Positions 1 to 8,922 are shown, numbered from the stretch's first letter. The stretch is 11,985 nucleotides of DNA from Nitrospirota bacterium (GCA_021838765.1 JAKCCY010000089.1:1-11985), one strand, 5' to 3'. Translations and numbers: made by a program. Notes: generated by a model not told the origin, from the sequence alone.

Positions 1-389
1 AGATCTTCCAGAATGTCGGGGATGCCTTTCTCCGAGGTGAAGACCTCGGAGATCCTGGAGCGGGTCAGAATGTGGGCTCTGGGGACCAGAACGGCTTCGT
101 AGAAGGTGTAGGGGGTCGCCTGGTGCAGAACCCTGAATTCGGAGAATGTCCCGTGGTAGGGGGTTGTGGAGTGGGTGCCGTCACGGGAGGACTCGATCCG
201 GAAGGTGACCGGCCGACCCAGCGTGTTTCCCGGATCGATGTCCTGTTTTTCGGAGACGAGCCGGATCCGGAAGGAAAAGAGTTCGTTCATGGCTTCGCGT
301 CCCGAAAAATCGACGACCGAAAAGTCTTCCCGCGAAAATCCTTCGATTGACAGGGCAAATGAGAGGTGACCGGCTTCTTCTGGTGGCAT
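1..389 (-). CDS. vgrG: VgrG spike protein (TssI), N-terminal 129 codons, cut by window edge
   Basis: VgrG forms the trimeric spike that caps the Hcp tube of a T6SS and carries effectors or a PAAR tip into the target cell. Translating the minus strand from the ATG at 389-387 gives an open frame to base 1. It begins MPPEEAGHLSFALSIEGF and contains GREAMNELFSFRIRLVSE (about residues 30-47), then LGRPVTFRI, YHGTFSEFRV and FYEAVLVPRAHIL, the usual order of the gp27-like N-terminal domain of VgrG. The start lies 5 bp after the clpV stop. A purine-rich GAAAGGG made by the last clpV codons can serve as ribosome binding site, so the two genes are probably translated together. Most of the protein (gp5-like OB fold, beta-helix needle, any C-terminal effector extension) is outside the window, so whether this is an evolved VgrG cannot be told. 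The family call is secure from the N-terminal pattern. Confidence 0.93.
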   Translation of the reverse strand, partial: MPPEEAGHLSFALSIEGFSREDFSVVDFSGREAMNELFSFRIRLVSEKQDIDPGNTLGRPVTFRIESSRDGTHSTTPYHGTFSEFRVLHQATPYTFYEAVLVPRAHILTRSRISEVFTSEKGIPDILED

Positions 390-394
390 CGGAT

Positions 395-3055
395 CTACCC
401 TTTCTTTCTGGTGGTTTTTCGGGAGACCGGTCTCTCTTCGTCATCCCACAGGATGGTCATGGTGGCGTCGGGAGAGATGCCGACGCGGATCTTGCCCGAC
501 AGGGTTCCGTCGGCGAGCCGGCCGATGAGTTTTCGGGAAATTTCGGGAAGGATACGGCTCTGGAGAAGATAGTCGATGTTTCTCGCCCCGGCTTCGGAGG
601 CCTCGCACTGATCGGAAAGATGGGCGATCAGGGAGTCTTCGAACAGGATTTCGGCCTGGTTGTTCTGGGCGAATGTCTGGCTCAGCCGGGCCGTTTTCAG
701 ACGGACGATGCGGCCGAGGGATTCTCCCTTGAGGGGAAGATAGGGAACGATGGTCATCCTGGCCAGAAGGGCCGGCTTGAAGTGTCTTGAGAGTTCGGGA
801 CGGATGAGGTTCACCAGCTCTTCATATCCGGCTTCCGGATGCTCCGCCGCATAGGCGGTCAGCTGTCCGGACGCAAGATTGCTGGTCAGAAAGATCACGG
901 TGTTGGAAAAATCGATTTCCTTTCCCTCCCCGTCGGCGAGGACTCCCTTGTCGAAGACCTGATAGAAGAGATTGGGGATGTCGGGATGGGCTTTTTCGAT
1001 TTCATCGAGCAACACCACGGAGTACGGACGTTGCCGGACCGCTTCCGTCAGGACGCCACCTTCCCCGAACCCCACATATCCGGGTGGTGATCCGATCAGC
1101 CTGCTGACCTGGTGTTTTTCCTGGAACTCGCTCATGTTGATGGTCACCGTGGCTTTTTCATCCCCGAAAAGGATGTCGGCGACGGTGAGAGCGGTTTCTG
1201 TTTTTCCCACCCCGCTGGGACCCACCAGAAGAAAAACGCCAATGGGCTGGTGGGGGCTTTTGAAGCCGACCTGGGCGTTCTGGATGATCTCGCTGACACG
1301 GGAGAGTGCCGCATCCTGTCCCATGACCCGCCTGCCGAGGTTTTCCTGAAGTCGGGAGACCGTCTGGGCCTGTTCCCGCAGAAGCTTTCCAAGGGGGATC
1401 CCTGTCCAGTCCGATACGACCTTTGCGACCGTTTCGGGATCGACTTCAAAGCGGATCATCGGATTTTCTCCCTGGACCTCCCGAAGCCGGTTCTCCTGAT
1501 TCCTGAGCTCCTTTTTCCAGTCACCGGAGGATGAGGCGTCTGTCTCCGACCCTTCCTGGACAAAAGTGTTCCGATGGGCCAAAAAGCTTCCGACCGCCTC
1601 CTTTTCCTTCTCCCAAAGGGATTTTTCCGATTCCAGGGAGTTCGACAGCTCCTTGAGCGCTGCTTCGATCTCGTCGATCCGGCCTGCCGGGACAGGATGG
1701 CCGAAGGCCTCATCGCGCCTGAGCCCTTTCGCCTCCCGTTCGAGAGCCTGGATCTTGCGCTCGAGGCTTTCGACCCGTTCGGGTTTTCCGGAAAGGGAGA
1801 TTTTGGTTCGGGCCGCGCTGGTGTCCAGAAGATCCACCGCCTTGTCGGGGAGTTTCCTGCCGATGATGTAGCGGTCGGAAAACTTGGCGGCGGCAATCAG
1901 GGCGTCGTCCCGGATCGCGACCTTGTGGACCTGTTCGTAGTGTTCCTTGAGCCCCCTGAGAATCAGGATCGTCGTTTCGACGGAGGGCTCTTCAAGCTTG
2001 ACCGGCTGGAATCGTCTGGCGAGGGCGGCATCTTTTTCGAAGTATTTCTTGTATTCGACCCAGGTTGTGGCGGCAATGGTCCGAAGTTCTCCCCGGGCGA
2101 GGGCGGGCTTCAGGAGATTGGCGGCATCCCCGCCCCCCTGGGCGCCGCCGGCTCCGATCAGGGTGTGGGCTTCGTCGATAAACAGGATGACGGGGGTGGG
2201 GGAGGAGCGGATTTCATTGATGACGCCTTTCAGACGATTTTCGAACTCTCCCTTGACTCCGGCGCCGGCTTCGAGAGCGCCGAGGTCGAGTCCGAGGAGC
2301 CTCACCTTCGAAAGGGATTCGGGAACGTCTCCGGTGACGATCCTCAAGGCGAGACTTTCGACGACCGCCGTTTTCCCGACACCGGGGTCGCCCACGCAAA
2401 TGGGGTTGTTCTTTCTTCTCCTGGAGAGGATATCGATGATCTGGCGAACCTCCTGGTCCCGTCCGAAGACCGGATCGATCTTGTTCTGGCGGGCCTTTTC
2501 GGTGAAGTCCTCGCAGAACCGTCCGATGGCGGTGGATTCCGATCCTTCCTCTTTCTTCTCCCCTTCCGGAGCGGTCGTTTGCTCGCTCGATCCGGCGGTG
2601 AGCTCATCGAAATGGTCGGCAAGGGCTTCTTTGGGAATCTGCTCGAGGGAGCGGGAGACTCTTCCGGAAGAGAAATAGCCGATGCGGTTCAGAAACGCCT
2701 GGAGAAGGGCTCCGGATCGTATTTTCGGCTCCCCCCGGTTGATGGAAGAAATGATGTGGGCATCCTGGATGAGTTCGATCAGGAGGGGAGAGAAGACAGG
2801 CCGTCCTCCGTTTCCGGAGCGGAAGTCCTCCATGGCGTCCGACAGCTCCCGGCGGACCTGCTCCGGGGCGATGTTCCTGTGTTCGAGGATCCTCGCCATG
2901 TCGCAACCCGGTTTCGAGAGAAGGGAGTACAGGATATGCTCCGCGGTGATCTCGTAGTGGGTCTTCGAAAGACAGAGTCCCGCCCCCTGCTCGAGTGCGA
3001 GGGTCAGGACCGTGTTCAGCCGTCTGAAAAGCGGTTTCAGCTCTGCAATGATCAT
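395..3055 (-). CDS. clpV: ClpV, AAA+ ATPase that disassembles the contracted T6SS sheath (TssH)
   Basis: ClpV is a hexameric cytoplasmic ATPase that extracts TssC from contracted sheaths so that subunits can be reused. The protein has 886 residues, normal for the family. An N-terminal Clp-type domain (about 1-150, with LCLSKTHYEITAEHIL) is followed by AAA domain 1 with Walker A GDPGVGKT (222-229), Walker B VILFIDEAH (289-297) and an arginine-finger region ARRFQ (346-350). A charged coiled middle domain spans about 425-535. AAA domain 2 has Walker A GPSGVGKT (612-619), Walker B VVLLDEIEK (680-688) and sensor-2 GARNID (823-828). All motifs are intact. The T6SS context and ClpV-like N-domain favour ClpV over the chaperone ClpB. 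The ATG at 3055-3053 shares the sequence ATGA with the tssG stop, and AAGGA sits just upstream, so this start is well supported. The stop is TAG at 397-395. Confidence 0.97.
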   Translation of the reverse strand: MIIAELKPLFRRLNTVLTLALEQGAGLCLSKTHYEITAEHILYSLLSKPGCDMARILEHRNIAPEQVRRELSDAMEDFRSGNGGRPVFSPLLIELIQDAHIISSINRGEPKIRSGALLQAFLNRIGYFSSGRVSRSLEQIPKEALADHFDELTAGSSEQTTAPEGEKKEEGSESTAIGRFCEDFTEKARQNKIDPVFGRDQEVRQIIDILSRRRKNNPICVGDPGVGKTAVVESLALRIVTGDVPESLSKVRLLGLDLGALEAGAGVKGEFENRLKGVINEIRSSPTPVILFIDEAHTLIGAGGAQGGGDAANLLKPALARGELRTIAATTWVEYKKYFEKDAALARRFQPVKLEEPSVETTILILRGLKEHYEQVHKVAIRDDALIAAAKFSDRYIIGRKLPDKAVDLLDTSAARTKISLSGKPERVESLERKIQALEREAKGLRRDEAFGHPVPAGRIDEIEAALKELSNSLESEKSLWEKEKEAVGSFLAHRNTFVQEGSETDASSSGDWKKELRNQENRLREVQGENPMIRFEVDPETVAKVVSDWTGIPLGKLLREQAQTVSRLQENLGRRVMGQDAALSRVSEIIQNAQVGFKSPHQPIGVFLLVGPSGVGKTETALTVADILFGDEKATVTINMSEFQEKHQVSRLIGSPPGYVGFGEGGVLTEAVRQRPYSVVLLDEIEKAHPDIPNLFYQVFDKGVLADGEGKEIDFSNTVIFLTSNLASGQLTAYAAEHPEAGYEELVNLIRPELSRHFKPALLARMTIVPYLPLKGESLGRIVRLKTARLSQTFAQNNQAEILFEDSLIAHLSDQCEASEAGARNIDYLLQSRILPEISRKLIGRLADGTLSGKIRVGISPDATMTILWDDEERPVSRKTTRKKG

Positions 3056-4086
3056 CCGTTTCCTTCCATTTCGTTGGCGTGGAGCGAAAAAACAACATGT
3101 TTTCGGGAGGTGTGGAATCCGTTTTCAAGCCATGAGTCGAGCCCCAGCCTCGTTCGGACGCGATCTCCAAGACAGATGGGTCTGGGAGATCGGTCCGAGA
3201 GAATGATCTCGATATCCGCCATGACCGGTTCGATCAGATAAAAGCGATACCAGAAGGCGACCTTTTCAAGGTCTTCGTTGCCGGGGAGAAGCCGGTCGAA
3301 GCCATCGTTTTCCACCGGTCCGACCCGGATCCGGATCTGGTTGATCCGGTCGGTGAGCGTTTCTCCCAGAACGGTCTCCTCTCCAAGACGGAGGGACTTC
3401 CCCAGGGTCAACAACTGATCCTTCGGGATGGGAACAGTTTTTTCCGGACATTGCTCGATGGTGACCGGGACTTGTCCGAGGACATCGGAGAGGATCGATT
3501 CCAGAGCTTTTGCCGACCGGGGATGCTGTGTGAGAAGTCCGGCATAACGAAGGGTTGTCGCGTAGAGCGGGTCGGCTTCGCGGAAGAGGGAGTCTGAAAG
3601 GCCTGTAAAGGTATGGAACCACTCGAGGACGCTTTCCTCTTCATCTTCGTAGGCGCGCAGCGACAGCCGGTGTTTTTTCCAGGAGTCGTAGAGAAGGGGG
3701 TACAGGGCCCCATGGATGATGTCCAGAAAGTCCCTGGGGGCGGTGTTGTCATTGTTCTGATAATCGATCAGGTCTTCGGTGTAGAAGGTCGGAAGCGGCG
3801 AGGAGACGCCGTAAAGTCCAAAGAAGTTCACGTCCAGAAGGGCTGTTTTGTCGTCTGATCCCCATTTGAGGGCGTCGATATCCATATGGGGAAATCCCAG
3901 GGCGAGCGCCGGTCTGATCCGGATCCGTTCCCAGAAATCTTCCGGGGCAAATCGATCGTCGGTTTTCTTCAGAACGAGCCGGAGAAGCCGGATGACCTGG
4001 GTAAAGCTGTATTGCTCCACATCCTCTTCCAGGGTGTTCTTGAGAGCGATCAGATCAGTGTCTGTGTGCCCAGCCGCTCGGGCCAT
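3052..4086 (-). CDS. tssG: TssG, T6SS baseplate subunit (ImpH/VasB family)
   Basis: TssG joins two TssF copies in each baseplate wedge that docks on the membrane complex and starts tube and sheath assembly. The 344-residue length fits the family. Recognisable parts are the early VEQYSFTQVIRLLRLVL (about 23-39), FFGLYGVSSPLPTFYTE (88-104), which matches the GL-G--LP-hYtE signature of TssG, and near the C-terminus LGDRVRTRLGLDSWL, the usual LGxxxWL-like ending. The gene lies directly after tssF and before clpV, the standard order. Its ATG (4086-4084) is inside tssF, giving a 37-bp overlap, and AGGAG (4101-4097) lies 10 nt upstream. It ends in a TGA that overlaps the clpV ATG. Both overlaps suggest translational coupling. 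Confidence 0.95.
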   Translation of the reverse strand: MARAAGHTDTDLIALKNTLEEDVEQYSFTQVIRLLRLVLKKTDDRFAPEDFWERIRIRPALALGFPHMDIDALKWGSDDKTALLDVNFFGLYGVSSPLPTFYTEDLIDYQNNDNTAPRDFLDIIHGALYPLLYDSWKKHRLSLRAYEDEEESVLEWFHTFTGLSDSLFREADPLYATTLRYAGLLTQHPRSAKALESILSDVLGQVPVTIEQCPEKTVPIPKDQLLTLGKSLRLGEETVLGETLTDRINQIRIRVGPVENDGFDRLLPGNEDLEKVAFWYRFYLIEPVMADIEIILSDRSPRPICLGDRVRTRLGLDSWLENGFHTSRKHVVFSLHANEMEGNG

Positions 4087-5783
4087 GTCAGCAGTTCTCC
4101 TGTGAGCAGATCTTCGATTTCGACCAGGGTGAATGAGTTGATCGTTGAATAGACCGCCAGAAATTCGTTCAGGATCGATCCGAAGAGAGACATGTCGGCA
4201 ATGTCCGCGAATCCGTCTCCGCTGACCCTGATCCGGATCAGGGAGCCCCGGAGCAGAATGCCCCGGATCAATCTGGTGATCCTCTTGACGGTGACCTCCC
4301 GGATGCTTTCGATGCGTTTTTTGTTGGTGTCTTCAAGGGTCTTGTTCCGCTCCATCGGAAAAAGATAGAGGGAGAGAAGGGAGCGAAGTCGGCTGGCATC
4401 GGCCAGGGAGAGAAAATTGAGACCCAGCTGGGAGAGGACTCTCCAGGAGAGATCGTCCCCAAGAGGGGGATGGATATAGGGAGTGGGAGCGGTGAGATTG
4501 GTAAATGTCAGCCGCTCTGGAGAGTTGTCGGTGGTCCGGGTGATCTCTCCTGGTTTGAGGGATTCGGGGAGAAATCGGTTCGTGGCCAGAATCCTGAGCG
4601 ACAGGGTCTCGTGGGAAGGGACTTCCCCGGATCCATACAGGAGCCCCAGGCAGGTTTCCGTCCGGCGCTCGACCGGTGATGGACGGAGCACCACCCGGTA
4701 GGCCCGGGTGGTGGGGGATTTGGGCTGTCCCAGGATCTCCTGAAAGGGCCGGTATTCAAATGATCGACCGCTCCCGGTTTCGGTTCCCGTCACGCTCTTG
4801 ATCCCGAAGATGTCGAAATGTCCTCGGGCGACTCCGGATGATGTGACCGGATAGTCGTTCTGACGATGTGTGACCTGGATCGGTTCCGCGTCTGTCTCGT
4901 AGAGGTTGATCGCCGGCGCCGCCCCCAGGACAAAATGATGGGGAGCCGGAGCAAGGGGGCGAGAGGGGGATCTGGAGAGATGGAACGATATGGTGAAGCG
5001 GCTTCCCGCCCCCCTTTCGGTCCATTGGTCCAGATCGGAAAGTTCAAGAAAGAGGAACTTCGAGGGCTGGACGAAGAACTCCTGAAAGAGCCGGTAGGAA
5101 GAAAATGAACCCGGGGAGGCGGGAAAAAGGGCGGAAGAATCGTCGAATGCCGGGGTCTTGAGAGACTTTGGAGACAGAAATGTCGAAGGTGCTCCGGGTG
5201 AGGAGAGTTCGATCCGGTCAAGCCAGCGGGTCAGGAGATAAAAATGGTTGGATCCTTCCGAATAGCTTCCTCCCAGAAAGAACTGGAGAGAGGAGGCGGC
5301 AAACTGCGAGAGGGTCATCCCTGTCAGGGTATAGGTCAGATGGATGGAGGCTGTCCTTCCTTCCTCCTGATCTGCCCTGGCCTGGGTCAGGGTCAGGGGA
5401 TGAACGGTCAGATCCTGGCAGGTTTCGAAAAAGCAGGTGGTCCCGTCCACCGGGATGGAGGCCGCCCGGGTCCCTTTCGGCACCACGATGGATTCCGCGA
5501 TTTTTCCCTTGGGGGAAAAGGAGAGGATCGTCGATGAGGGAAAGGGGCGGAGAAACTGGGAAAAGAGGACGCGCGCCACTTCCTGGATGAACTCCGGGTA
5601 TTGGTCGTTCAGTCGCTGGTGGAGAATGCCGGTCAGAAAAGCGACCCCTTCCAGGAGTCTCTCCACATCGGGATCGGTCGACTCCTGCCCGAGCATGGGG
5701 GCGAGCGACGGGTGGGCAGCCGCGAATTCCTTCGACAGGGATCTGAGCCGCTTGAGTTCCTGTTCATAGAAGTGATTCGACAT
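4050..5783 (-). CDS. tssF: TssF, T6SS baseplate subunit (ImpG/VasA family)
   Basis: TssF is the main wedge component of the T6SS baseplate, acting in the cytoplasm with TssE, TssG and TssK. The 577-residue protein opens with FYEQELKRLRSLSKEFAAAHP (residues 5-25), the highly characteristic TssF N-terminus. It continues with DPDVERLLEGVAFLTG and LNDQYPEFIQEVARVLFSQF, also conserved in the family. No frame disruption is seen. The ATG at 5783-5781 has AAGAGG (5794-5789) 5 nt upstream, a good ribosome binding site that decides the start. The 81-bp gap to tssE is the longest inside the operon; I see no gene or terminator in it. The 3' end overlaps tssG by 37 bp. Confidence 0.96.
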   Translation of the reverse strand: MSNHFYEQELKRLRSLSKEFAAAHPSLAPMLGQESTDPDVERLLEGVAFLTGILHQRLNDQYPEFIQEVARVLFSQFLRPFPSSTILSFSPKGKIAESIVVPKGTRAASIPVDGTTCFFETCQDLTVHPLTLTQARADQEEGRTASIHLTYTLTGMTLSQFAASSLQFFLGGSYSEGSNHFYLLTRWLDRIELSSPGAPSTFLSPKSLKTPAFDDSSALFPASPGSFSSYRLFQEFFVQPSKFLFLELSDLDQWTERGAGSRFTISFHLSRSPSRPLAPAPHHFVLGAAPAINLYETDAEPIQVTHRQNDYPVTSSGVARGHFDIFGIKSVTGTETGSGRSFEYRPFQEILGQPKSPTTRAYRVVLRPSPVERRTETCLGLLYGSGEVPSHETLSLRILATNRFLPESLKPGEITRTTDNSPERLTFTNLTAPTPYIHPPLGDDLSWRVLSQLGLNFLSLADASRLRSLLSLYLFPMERNKTLEDTNKKRIESIREVTVKRITRLIRGILLRGSLIRIRVSGDGFADIADMSLFGSILNEFLAVYSTINSFTLVEIEDLLTGELLTWPERLGTQTLI

Positions 5784-5864
5784 CGTTGCCTCTTGTCATC
5801 TCGTTGGGGTGGTCGAAGGTTCTGTTGTCAACGTTCAAGTTCCGGTGGTTGTCTCCGCGTTTTC

Positions 5865-6281
5865 TCACGCCAGGAGAATTTCTCCGTTTGCCCTGACGAA
5901 AGCGGGGATCTGGATCAGGGTTCTCTGGTCGTTTACAAGGATCTCTCCCGAGATTTCGATCCGGAGGGAAGACAGTTCCGTCGTATCGTCAAGGGCCCTG
6001 ACTCTGGGGCTCAAAAGACGGGGTTCAAAACGGGCCACCGTCTCCAGAATGGTCTGGACCATCTGGAGGGAAGAGCCCGATTCGAAGGATCCCGCGATAT
6101 TCGACAGATCCGGAACACCGTATTCGGGAGAGATGGGAACCGATCCTTTCCGGGTCGTCAGAAGCCGGGAGAGATGGGCCCGTACGGAAGAGGAGACCGA
6201 CTCGTATCTTGAAAGACGGTCTCTCTCCGCGCCTTCTTTCCAGAAGGCAATCCGCTCGAGAATGCGTTCACGGGACTCCAT
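5865..6281 (-). CDS. tssE: TssE, gp25-like T6SS baseplate protein
   Basis: TssE resembles phage T4 baseplate protein gp25 and links the baseplate to the first sheath ring. The 138-residue protein has the family landmarks: an N-terminal helix ESRERILERIAFW, the region VRAHLSRLLTTRKG, the YGVPDL motif, and the conserved FEPRL followed by SPRVRAL. It ends in a short beta-rich tail (LRIEISGEILVNDQ). The length is slightly under the common 140-170 residues but looks complete. The start follows the hcp stop by 12 bp; the upstream sequence CCGGACAAAAG is a weak ribosome binding site, so translation may depend on coupling to hcp. The position between hcp and tssF is standard. Confidence 0.94.
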   Translation of the reverse strand: MESRERILERIAFWKEGAERDRLSRYESVSSSVRAHLSRLLTTRKGSVPISPEYGVPDLSNIAGSFESGSSLQMVQTILETVARFEPRLLSPRVRALDDTTELSSLRIEISGEILVNDQRTLIQIPAFVRANGEILLA

Positions 6282-6293
6282 CTTTTGTCCGGC

Positions 6294-6782
6294 CTAGCTT
6301 TTTGGTGAATTCCAGGAATCTTCACCGGAGATGCCGCCGTCCGCCCAGGTGACGGTGATCTTCTCGAAGGCGAAGGAGACATCTTCCATATGGCCCATCT
6401 GTCGATCTTCGGTTCTCAAAACGTTCGGCATCCATGTGCGCATGGAGACGACGGTGGCGTTTTCGAGCTCCGTCGTGTAGTACTTTTCTTCTTTTCCCTG
6501 GGGATTGATCCGGTACCAGTCGAGTGTCACCTTGCTCATCTGCTCTCCGGTGCAAAGGGCTTGAAAGAGCTTCGGGGAACTTTTGTCGATTTCCTTGGTG
6601 ATCATGATCGGGTTATGGACCCTTCGGCCGGTGGGAAGTCCCGTCTGGGGGTTTTTGGGTAACTCCACTGCGTAGTCGAAGGCCTGGACCTGGATGGTGC
6701 CTTCGCGTCCCTTGATGGAGCAGGATCCTTCGATTTTTCCCTGTTGTTTTCCCTGAAGATGGAGATAGCATGGCATCGGCAT
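6294..6782 (-). CDS. hcp: Hcp, T6SS inner tube protein (TssD)
   Basis: Hcp stacks as hexameric rings to form the tube that is shot out of the cell, and its lumen can carry small effectors. The 162-residue sequence begins MPMPCYLHLQGKQQGKIEGS and contains HNPIMITKEIDKSSPKLFQAL and the C-terminal VSFAFEKITVTWADGGISGEDSW, all typical Hcp strands. There is no C-terminal fusion domain. The ATG at 6782 has AAAGGTG (6794-6788) 5 nt upstream; a second in-frame ATG two codons later is a less likely start. The gene sits 39 bp downstream of tssC and 12 bp upstream of tssE. As this is the only hcp seen, it is probably the structural copy rather than an orphan. Confidence 0.97.
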   Translation of the reverse strand: MPMPCYLHLQGKQQGKIEGSCSIKGREGTIQVQAFDYAVELPKNPQTGLPTGRRVHNPIMITKEIDKSSPKLFQALCTGEQMSKVTLDWYRINPQGKEEKYYTTELENATVVSMRTWMPNVLRTEDRQMGHMEDVSFAFEKITVTWADGGISGEDSWNSPKS

Positions 6783-6821
6783 CGGGGCACCTTTCTGTTG
6801 GAACGTTTTGAGTGTGAGGGT

Positions 6822-8315
6822 TTATTTCTTGTCGAGTTTCCCGACAAGAGACAGGGTGAAGGAGGCGCCCATGTACTTGAAGTGGGGCCTGACCTTCAGG
6901 GAAACCCGGTACCAGCCCGGATCTCCGTCGACATCGGACACGACAATTTCGGCCTGCCTGAGGGGACGCCGGCTCCGGACGCCGGGCGCCGGGTTATCCA
7001 TGTCCGAGACGTACTGGCGAATCCAGTTGTTGAGCTCCGTTTCGAGGTCGCCCCGCTCTTTCCATGTCCCGATATTTTCCCGCTGGATGATCTTGATGTA
7101 ATGGGCAAGCCGGCTCACGACAAAAATATAGGGAAGCTGGGTTCCGAGCTTGTAGTTGAGCTCGGCTTCCTTGCCTTCTTTGGTCTGGGCGAAAATTTTG
7201 GCTTTCTGGGTCGAGTTGGCCGAGAAAAAAGCGGCGTTGTCGCTGTTTTTTCGCATGGTCAACCCGATGAAGCCCTGCTCGGCGAGTTCGTACTCCCGCC
7301 GTTCGGAAACGAGGATTTCCGTGGGGATCTTTGTCTGGACCTCACCCATCGCTTCAAAGTTGTAGATGGGCAGATTGCTGACGGCTCCTCCGCCCTGCGG
7401 GCCGATGATGTTTGTGTTCCAGCGGTATTTTGCAAAGCTTTCCGACAGTCTCGACGCGAAGGCGAACGAGGCGTTTCCCCACAGAAACGAGCTGTTCCCG
7501 CTGGAGACATCCTCCTGGTAGTTGAATTTTTTGGAGGGAACGGTGCCTTGTCCGTAGGGAAGCCGAAGCATGAACCGGGGGACGGTCAGACCCACGAAGC
7601 GGGAGTCGTCGCTTTCGCGGAAGCTGTTCCATTTCGTGAACTGGGGCATTTCGTAGATCGATGCCAGGTCTTTCAGGTTCGGAAGTTTTGAGAAATCGTC
7701 CACTCCGAAAAATTCCGGTCCGGCGGCGGCGATGAATGGTGCGTGGGCCATGGTGGCAACGCTCGCGATATTCTGCAGGAGCTTGATGTCCTGTGGGCCG
7801 GGGTTCATTTCATAGTTGGCGATGATGGTTCCGTAGGGCTGTCCCCCGAACTGTCCGAATTCGTTGGTATAGGCGATCTTGTAGAGTCCGGATTTGGTGA
7901 TTTCGGGGGCGTCTTCGAAGTCTTCGAGGAGCTTCTGTTTGGCGACATTTAAGATCTCGATCTTGTTGTTTTCCCGAAAGTCCGTCCGGTCGACGAGGAA
8001 CTTTAGGGAGCGCCAGGCCGATTCCATCTTCTGGAACTCCGCGTTGTGGAGGATGGCGTCCACCTGGTGGCAGAGTTTTTTGTCGAGTTCGGCGATCATT
8101 TCGTCGACGGTGGCCTGGGTGACTTTTTCGACGGCTCTCTGCGGTTCGAGGAGTTCGTTGATGAAGGCTTTCACTCCCTGTCGGGTGATGGAGTAGGCCT
8201 CGTCTCCCGGTTTGAGCCGTGTCGCTTCCACGAGATCGTCGATCAGGGAATCGCTGAAGGTGGGTTGTTCTGACGACTGGGACTGCCCTTTTTGATCCTG
8301 GGCGTTTTCTGCCAT
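6822..8315 (-). CDS. tssC: TssC, large subunit of the T6SS contractile sheath (VipB/ImpC)
   Basis: TssC and TssB polymerise around the Hcp tube as a contractile sheath. The 497-residue protein has the usual length. Clear family segments are HNAEFQKMESAWRSL (90-104), FGQFGGQPYGTIIANYEM, the IASVATMAHAPFIAAAGPEFF stretch, FVGLTVPRFMLRLPYG, the NLPIYNF and EYELAEQGFIGL regions, and the closing KVRPHFKYMGASFTLSLVGKLDKK. The sequence is highly conserved and unbroken. The start at 8315 is fixed by a perfect AGGAGG (8327-8322) 6 nt upstream, the strongest ribosome binding site in the operon, fitting the high amount of sheath protein needed. It lies 37 bp after tssB and 39 bp before hcp. Confidence 0.98.
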   Translation of the reverse strand: MAENAQDQKGQSQSSEQPTFSDSLIDDLVEATRLKPGDEAYSITRQGVKAFINELLEPQRAVEKVTQATVDEMIAELDKKLCHQVDAILHNAEFQKMESAWRSLKFLVDRTDFRENNKIEILNVAKQKLLEDFEDAPEITKSGLYKIAYTNEFGQFGGQPYGTIIANYEMNPGPQDIKLLQNIASVATMAHAPFIAAAGPEFFGVDDFSKLPNLKDLASIYEMPQFTKWNSFRESDDSRFVGLTVPRFMLRLPYGQGTVPSKKFNYQEDVSSGNSSFLWGNASFAFASRLSESFAKYRWNTNIIGPQGGGAVSNLPIYNFEAMGEVQTKIPTEILVSERREYELAEQGFIGLTMRKNSDNAAFFSANSTQKAKIFAQTKEGKEAELNYKLGTQLPYIFVVSRLAHYIKIIQRENIGTWKERGDLETELNNWIRQYVSDMDNPAPGVRSRRPLRQAEIVVSDVDGDPGWYRVSLKVRPHFKYMGASFTLSLVGKLDKK

Positions 8316-8352
8316 GGTGATCCTCCTGGGTGCGTCTTGTTTTTAGGTGGGT

Positions 8353-8853
8353 TCAGGAATTCTTGATGCCGAGTTCGGAGAGGAATTTTTCCCGGGTTCC
8401 TTCGTTCTGGATGATCTCCTGAAGTTTCTTCCGGAAATCGGGAATGTTCCCCAGTGGACCCTTCAGGGCTTTCAGGGCATCTCGCAGGGCGATCAGCTCC
8501 CGGAGTTCGGGAACCTGCTCCACGATGGAATCGGGATCGAAATCCTTGAGGCTCCTGAACTTCAGGGAGACGCTCATGTTTTCGGGTTCTTCTCCGGGCT
8601 TTCTGGCTTCGAGGTTGTTGGGGACGGTCAGGTCGAGAGACAGCCTGTGGCTTTCAAGGACACTGTTGAAGTTGTCCTTGTCCACATTGATGGGCTTGAT
8701 CTCTTCAAGCTGGCGGTCATCCTCTTTCTGGGTGAAGTCGCCGACTACAAGCTGCTTGAATGACAGTTCAACTTCTTCTTTCGCGTCTCCCGTTGCCGGG
8801 CGATAGACGATGTTGACGCGTTCCTTTGGGGCGACAGAACCTTGATCGTCCAT
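8353..8853 (-). CDS. tssB: TssB, small subunit of the T6SS contractile sheath (VipA/ImpB)
   Basis: TssB pairs with TssC to form the sheath protomer. The 166-residue protein shows the family pattern: PKERVNIVYRP (about 9-19), an acidic strand followed by LVVGDFT (about 35-41), INVDKDNFNSVL, then SLKFRSLKDFDPDSIVEQVPEL and LRELIALRDALKALKGPLGN, and a helical C-terminus. It is the first gene of the minus-strand operon seen here; no tssA lies upstream. AAGGAG (8867-8862) is 8 nt upstream of the ATG and supports the start. The promoter must lie in the long gene-free stretch upstream, where I could not recognise convincing sigma-70 or sigma-54 boxes. Confidence 0.97.
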   Translation of the reverse strand: MDDQGSVAPKERVNIVYRPATGDAKEEVELSFKQLVVGDFTQKEDDRQLEEIKPINVDKDNFNSVLESHRLSLDLTVPNNLEARKPGEEPENMSVSLKFRSLKDFDPDSIVEQVPELRELIALRDALKALKGPLGNIPDFRKKLQEIIQNEGTREKFLSELGIKNS

Positions 8854-8922
8854 GAGAGTGTCTCCTTGGCATATGGCCTGATGTGTGGGTCGGCATTTCT
8901 GTCATCTGAAACCATTCAGTCT

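Noticed and set aside
1574..3241. 555-codon open frame on the plus strand opposite clpV
   Set aside because: It lies antisense to a clear ClpV with all motifs, is rich in Gly/Asp/Phe as expected from the complement of GC-rich coding DNA, and shows no domain.
6744..7691. 315-codon plus-strand frame opposite hcp and tssC
   Set aside because: It is a shadow of the highly conserved tssC/hcp genes, with no recognisable family pattern.
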